A stretch of 64,000 nt of DNA, from positions 68,126,283 to 68,190,282 of the forward strand of contig NC_135719.1 of the NCBI RefSeq assembly GCF_964656455.1. The letters are read 5' to 3'. The position numbers and the translations under genes are program-made. Position 1 is the stretch's first letter. Every line of letters begins with the position of its first letter. Shown in pieces: positions 58,266-64,000 of the stretch. The stretch is from Halichoerus grypus. Lineage: Eukaryota > Chordata > Mammalia > Carnivora > Phocidae. The notes beneath the pieces are model-generated. The model was not told the DNA's origin and made no database searches. It was given only the letters and a program-made list of their open reading frames with translations.

Positions 58266-61200
58266 ATGGCCACCAATCACCCAAGAGGACACGTGCAACT
58301 GCCCCGAGCTGATGCCATTCGTTCACGTCTCATTGATACTTTCTCTCTCATCGAGCATCTGCAAGGCTTGAGCCAAGCTGTGCCACGACACACTATCCGA
58401 GAGATAGTTGGTCAGCAGCCTGTTTCTTAACTAGCATAAATTTAAGACTCCTCACCACACCCTCCAAAGAGTAGAAAGCAGAGAGACTATTTTAAGGGTG
58501 AAAAATTCAGGGAAGATTGGCTTGGTTGCTAGTTTGTAAATGATATCAAACTTGATAAATCAAAATAAGGCTCTTTGAACCCAGGAGATAGAACCCATGC
58601 CCCTCACTTTTAGGCTTAGGATAACTACTAGCCCTGGCTGACTTGGAAGTTTCTACGAAAGACACTGAAAACTTCGAGGATTGAACCTGCTGCCTTTATT
58701 CTTAGGCATGGACAGTGTTGGTCATAAGTGATATATTAGCTCTTATTCCAAACTAATGTTAACTGCTGTGAGAAAGAACAACAAGGCAAGCCTCTGCACT
58801 AGGGGACCTATTATGTAACCAGTATCCCTGCCCTGGTCCTGCCTGTTCTTCCTATCCCCCAGGGATTTCTCTCTATATTTATCCACTGTCCCCTTTTAAT
58901 TTTTGGTGTAGATCCTTCCGGTCAGAAGAAGGTTATGTTGGGAGATCAACACCAGCTTGTGCGCTTCTCCATAAAGCCTCGACATGTAGAACGAATTACA
59001 CATGGCCGGAGGCTGATGAGCAGGCTTCGAGTGCGCTGCAGTCAGAGGCCACCTCTTTCCTTGTGGGCTGGATGGGTCCTTGAGTGTATCCTTTCGTGCC
59101 CCTCATTTTTATCCCATGCCTTTACTGTCTCTCTTGCCTCATCATCTGCCTGAAGACTTATTTTCCCATTTCCAAACTCCATTTTCTTCTGATCCTCACT
59201 GGTTCTATTTTTGCCCTTATTATTTCACCTGTATAAGAAAGAATTCCACTCCGTATGTTTCCTTAAGAGAAAACAGGTCCTCTCTTCACAAATTTCATCA
59301 TCTTTCTCATCTTTTTGAATACAATTGTACTGATGGTTGAAATAGGTGAGAACTGACATTGAATGGAAGAGGAAGTGGCTATGGGTCATTTTTCCTATAA
59401 ATTGATCATTTTTTTATTTTTGACTGTTACTTGAATTGTGATAGGGACAATTATATTAAGTCCCCCATAGTAAGATTTGTGCAACTGCTAAGACATGGAA
59501 ATATATGGAGGGCTCTCAAGAGAGTGGTAGATATAAAGTAGTCTAGACACTTATAGTGTAATAGACTCATGGGAAACCAAAGATGTAAAGACCAGTTACA
59601 TTTCTGTGTCAGTTTAATAGTTGTTTAAATTAGCCTTTTGTATTAGAGATATTGGTGCCTATCGGTGAGTGATGCAACACTTACATTTTTTACAAGTATG
59701 TTAAATATTAAGTACAAATAAGAAAGCTCACAAAGTATATAAAGCTAGATACAATTAAAATATTAGATGAGCCAAAAAATGACTTAAAGAGTAAATGATT
59801 CTAAAATCAGTCCTAAATTATATGAAATGTATTAAAAGCAAAAAAATCTGGAAAATCAATGAGCTCATTTGATTATCATCTCAAACAAACTGCTCCGAAA
59901 TGATGAAAAGGACTTCCTTGTTTCATCCTCATTGTTTCGGGGAATTTTCCTACTTTATAATAGTCTTTTAATGCAATCAGGTCAAAGATATTTAAATATA
60001 CAACAATTCTTGATATCACTAACCCACTACAGTATACTATATACTTTGAGGTATTTATTTTTTTTTTAGAGAGTGTGCACACATGTGTAGACGGGAGAGG
60101 CAGAGGGAGAGGAAGAGAGAGAAAATCTTAAGTAGGCTCCACACCCAGCGTGGAGCCCGACTTGCAGCTCAGTGCAGGGCTTGATCTCACAACCCTGAGA
60201 TCATGACCTGATCGAGAGTCAGATGCTTAACCAGCTGAGGTACCCAGGTACCCCTATACCTTGGAAGTATTTTATTTTCTCCCCATTGTGGTGAGGATTT
60301 TGAGCTAAGTCACCCACATTTCCTATTTCTTGTATGATAACTGGCATGTATTTGCCTTGTGGTGTTAAGGGTATAGTCTTAAGCCTTGGAATAAAGTAAA
60401 CAGCAATAAATATACAGGATTTCCTGGATCTAATGGACAAATCAAAATAGAATAGCACTAACCATTCTAGTTGGTAAAACAGTTGAATATGAAACATGAT
60501 CACTGTGTCACAGAATAGGTGGATTGCTTGAATGGAAATTATCTGGCAAGTTCAGCAAAATTGTATCTTATTAGGTACATTCTCATGGTAGAAAGGCAGG
60601 AGGGATTTTGCAAAGGCAAAGAATTTGTGACTAACAGATTTCTTTGAACAGACTAATTCATGTGATAAATATTAAGACTGTTTAGGCTTTTAAAAAAACA
60701 ATTTTCCAGATCATAGAGAATGTTGTTACAGATAGGGAAAAAAATAGTAATTAACAAACAGTTCTCTAGATCAAAGCTCCCTAATCTTTTTTTTTTTTCT
60801 TTTAAAGAGTGTACACATACCTGGGGGGGGGGGGGGTGCCGGCCGGCAGAGGGAGAGAGGAGAGAGAATCTTAAGCAGGCTCCAAGCCCAGCCCAGGGCC
60901 TGACACGGGGCTCCTTCTCATGACCCTGAGATCATAACCTGAGCCGAAATCAAGAGTCAGACGTTTAACCAACTGAGCCACCCAGGCGCCCCATCCCCGA
61001 TCTTTTTGGTCTTGTGATTTTGTTTCCCAGTAATACAGCTATAAACTTGAAAACCTCCTTAGGAGTTTAATCATTCCATTAGTTTTATATGGTATAAAGA
61101 AGCAAGTTGAAGTAGAAGTAATATTTTAGACTAGCATATTATTAAATATTTTATTTTAATGTGTATAATATAATTTTTAGCACATTTTTACTTTTGCCAT

Positions 61201-63522
61201 TTTGTAAGTGATTCATGCTGTTTTTAAAGTAAATATATGATTTGCTCATAAATGAATTTTTAAAGGCCGTTAATATATTGTTTGGCTCAGGGATCAAATA
61301 TATTTATCTTATGTATTATATGCTTTTTAATTTAAGTTTTTGTTCTTTTTTAAAAATTGAGATATAATTGACATATAACATTAATTTCAGGTTTACAACA
61401 TTATGTAGTATATGTTAAGTACATATTATATATTAAGGTGTAGGTGGAAATTTAATTACGTGTTAGGGTATAAAAAAGAAAAAAATCTACTTTCACAATG
61501 ATATTGGTAATTCTACTTTTCATTTTAAACATCAATTTGGCTTATTTTTATAATTTTCACATTTTGTTTCCAAATGATGAGAGGGAGAAAAGAAAGAAGA
61601 TTTGACTCATTTGCAATCCATTTTCTGAAAATAACACATTGCAAGTGTGAATAGTCCTTATTTCCAACAACAAAAAAAATCATGTATAACGTCATTATAA
61701 TTTTTTACATTGATTTTGAGGTTCTAGAGATATCTTGATGTGCTATATATGAATAATTCTGCAAGTTTATCTCAAGATGAACTTCATCAGATTCTATAAA
61801 TTGCATTCATCTGATCAAAAACTTTATATAGCATTGGTGTTCCTTACTTCATTGTGGATATAATGAGCCAAATCTTCTTTCTTTTCTCTCTCATCATTTT
61901 TTAAAAAAAATACATGATTTGTGCACAAATGAATTTTTAAATGACATTATATATTTTTGGTGTGGGGATCAAATATATTTTATGTATTATATGTTTTTAT
62001 TTTTTTATTTTTTTGTAGTATATATTTTTAAATTTAATATTATGGATATAACCAGCCAAAAAACAGTTACAATTTCAAACTGTTTAAGTGTCAAAATTGA
62101 CAGCAGTTTGTGTTGTTCAGAGTGATTGAATATGTTCTTCTAATCTCCATTAACTGCCAAGGATATCAGTCATAGTGCATTTGGAGGCTCTCAGATTGTT
62201 CTGTTTCAAAGGCAAACTATTAAATTATTATTTAGCTTTTAAGCCTATTTTGATTTCAGTTTTTTTTTTTTTCCTACAGCATGGTATACATCCATTAAAT
62301 GCATAAAAGAAATGAAGAGGGTTGAAAAATGAAGGCAATAAGTTGAGGAATAGCAATTAGCAGATAATAGGGTTTTAGGGAGAATGTATAGGATTTAATT
62401 TGCTTTGCAGGACAAAATCAGTTTTAGAGAAGAATGGGAAATTTTTTAAAACTAACAAATAAAGAACCAAATAATTTTTTAAAAAAGATTTTATTTAATT
62501 ATTTGCCAGAGAGAGAGAAAGAGAGCACAAGCAGGGAGAGTGGCAGGCAGGAGAGGGAGAAACAGGCTCCCCGCTGAGCAGGGAGCCCGATGTGGGACTC
62601 CATCCCAGGACCCTGAGATCATGACCTGAGCCTAAGGCAGACGCTTAACTCACTGAGCCACACAGGCATCCCAAGAACCAAATCATTTCTTATTATAACT
62701 CAGTATGTCTCATGAATCTGGCTTCTTGTTCCTACTTCCCTTATCAAGCACTTTACATATCATGGCCCTACATTTTCATTCTATTCTCAAGGCCCATTGC
62801 TTCTTCTTCTTCTTCTTTTTTTTTTTGTAGCAGACAGCATTGGTGGTAGTAAAGAGAGCAATCCCTTGGTGACTGTGTGACCCCAGAGTGGGAAGGCAGT
62901 GACTTGCAGCTGTTAGACACATTGATACCAGTAGGAGATGAGTTGTAGCTATTTTTCATGGTCAATTCTTTCTTTTTTTTTTTTTAATTTTTATTTATTT
63001 GACAGAGAGACAGCAAGAGAAGGAACACAAGCAGGGGGAGAGGGAGAGGAAGAAGCAGGCTTCCCGCGGAGCAGGGAGCCCGATGCAGGGCTCGATCCCA
63101 GGACCCTGGGATCATGACCTGAGCTGAAGGCAGACACTTAAGGACTGAGCCACCCAGGTGCCCCTCATGGTCAATTCTGTCCTCCCCTGTATTTCACAGG
63201 TTGAAAAAAATATCAATGTTAAGAAAAGAAACAAAGAAAAATGGAATAGCAGTGGGCACAACTGTGGTTTATAATAGTTTCTGATAATTCTATATCATTC
63301 AACTTCCCAATTCCTTAACCTTTATTCATCCTTCGCTCTACTCTCACAGAATTGCTTGAATCCTCAAACACCAAATTGTGGTCACTCAAGCTGACTCTGG
63401 AGGTGGCAGCTTGGTTCATCTTGCTTATTTTCATCTTGGAGATCCTTCTTATGTGGATATCCAGCTTCTTCCTCTTCTGGAAGAATGCCTGGAATGTCTT
63501 TGACTTTGTTGTCACCATATCG
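58266..63522 (+). CDS. CATSPER2: CATSPER2, sperm-specific cation channel subunit 2 (3' partial; first four coding exons)
   Basis: One of the pore-forming subunits of the sperm flagellar calcium channel CatSper, needed for hyperactivated motility. Coding exons: 58266-58410, 58912-59085, 59277-59345 and 63350-63522, joining in frame to 187 residues before the right edge. The N-terminus has the family stretch QLPRADAIRSRLIDTFSLIE. Exon 59277-59345 encodes S1 (FIIFLIFLNTIVLMVEI). Exon 63350-63522 encodes S2 (AAWFILLIFILEILLMW) and the start of S3 (WNVFDFVVT). No internal stop. The donors after exons 1 and 2 (gtcagc, gtatcc) are weak but give the only in-frame joins matching human. The rest of the channel, including the pore, is beyond the window. 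Confidence 0.95.
60055..60255 (-). mobile_element. CAN-SINE, reverse, older subfamily
   Basis: 'agagagtgtgcacacatgtg' variant body with 'cagcgtggagcccgacttgc'; ends 'gaggtacccaggtacccc'. No clean duplication read. Confidence 0.88.
60790..60992 (-). mobile_element. CAN-SINE, reverse, with internal poly-G run
   Basis: Contains a pure G run of about 15 at 60823-60837. Flanks cctaatcttttt and cccgatcttttt suggest a diverged duplication. Confidence 0.9.
61235..62005. repeat. Diverged direct repeat, two copies about 670 bp apart
   Basis: Copy 1 (about 61237-61330) has 'aaatgaatttttaaa', 'gggatcaaatatatt' and 'ttatgtattatatg'. Copy 2 (about 61910-62000) has the same three blocks in the same order with small gaps. 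The family is not recognised. Confidence 0.7.
62478..62672 (-). mobile_element. CAN-SINE, reverse
   Basis: Duplication aagaaccaaataattt (62462-62477) versus aagaaccaaatcattt (62673-62688). Confidence 0.94.
62800..62829. repeat. (TTC)n/T-rich low-complexity tract
   Basis: About six ttc units followed by a T-run in CATSPER2 intron 3. Confidence 0.85.
62970..63164 (-). mobile_element. CAN-SINE, reverse, near CATSPER2 exon 4
   Basis: Perfect 14-bp duplication tcatggtcaattct at 62956-62969 and 63165-63178, about 170 bases upstream of the exon at 63350. Confidence 0.95.
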
Positions 63523-63729
63523 GTAAGGATAGATATCCTGAGGATTAGTTTAGTGGGTTGAGGAATGAGCCTAGATGAATCAAAATGACAGGAAAAGTTA
63601 ATTAGATCACAAGAAGAACATCATTATTTTGATTTTTTTTTTTTTCTAAAACTGAAGTCAGTCATTTCAGGAGTTGTTGGTATTAGGAGCAAGACAGAAC
63701 CTAACCACAACATTAGCCCCAACAAGAAC

Positions 63730-63890
63730 ATCTACCAGTTACTAAGCACTTACTAAGTGCCAGGCACTGTTCTAAGTGTTTTACGAGTATTTTCTCATTT
63801 GAGCTCCACAACAACCCAATGAGATAAGCACTGTGCTTATCCCCTTTTTATGTTGGAGCAAACTGAAGTGCAGAGTTTAAGTAATTTAGT
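63730..63890 (-). mobile_element. MIR SINE, reverse
   Basis: 'gcacttactaagtgccaggc', 'actgttctaagtgttttacg' and 'ccacaacaacccaatgagat' are MIR read on the minus strand, in CATSPER2 intron 4. Confidence 0.88.
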
Positions 63891-64000
63891 AGAGGAAGGC
63901 TCAATTGGAAACAGTCCTCAGAGAATGCTGTTCAAGAGATAATGCCCAATGAACTATGAAGAAGATGAGATAAAGAAAGGGGTAATTGTGCAAGGGTGCT

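Larger units (their letters stand above)
59346..63349 (+). other. CATSPER2 intron 3 (4 kb, A/T-rich)
   Basis: Contains four reverse SINEs (60055, 60790, 62478, 62970), a small antisense L1 relic at about 61345-61440 ('gagatataattgacatataa') and a diverged 95-bp direct repeat. The remainder is A/T-rich and unassigned. Confidence 0.7.

Overview
The window is vertebrate nuclear DNA from a carnivoran mammal. Five protein-coding genes with GT-AG introns are recognisable, and the DNA between and inside them is packed with tRNA-derived carnivore SINEs (CAN-SINE; head motif GCCTGGGTGGCTCAG, CT-rich 3' part, AAATAAATAAA tail), carnivore-type L1 copies, older L1M/HAL1, L2 and MIR. The SINEs resemble those of bears, pandas, mustelids and seals more than the dog SINEC_Cf type, so a non-canid caniform is the best guess from memory; no search was run.

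Layout: SERINC4 (+, 179-4080, first exon off the left edge) converges on SERF2 (-, 5328-6748), whose CpG-rich promoter lies at about 6640-7180. A repeat-rich intergenic stretch follows (about 7.2-28.5 kb). It holds a HAL1-like element, an old near-complete L1M with a younger L1 inserted in it, many SINEs and L2 copies. ELL3 (+, 29439-32216, 11 coding exons) converges on PDIA3 (-, 34119-57278, 13 coding exons). PDIA3 has large SINE-loaded introns and shares a divergent CpG-rich promoter region with CATSPER2 (+, from 58266, leaving the window after its fourth coding exon).

The order SERINC4-SERF2-ELL3-PDIA3-CATSPER2 is the conserved block of human 15q15.3 in inverted orientation. The reconstructed ELL3, PDIA3 and SERF2 coding sequences close exactly in frame at 397, 505 and 59 residues, the lengths I know for the human proteins. 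The genes are not an operon and have unrelated jobs: a SERINC-family membrane protein (SERINC4), a small amyloid-modifying protein (SERF2), an RNA polymerase II elongation factor (ELL3), an ER thiol oxidoreductase (PDIA3) and a sperm calcium-channel subunit (CATSPER2).

I found no evidence of a novel biological system. The points worth a second look are structural: a 156-bp tandem duplication with only two differences, two SINEs inserted successively at one target site, nested transposons with readable target-site duplications, an ERSE-like element upstream of PDIA3, a duplicated AP-1/NF-E2-like motif in PDIA3 intron 1, a G-quadruplex tract between PDIA3 and CATSPER2, and an open in-frame extension upstream of the ELL3 start.
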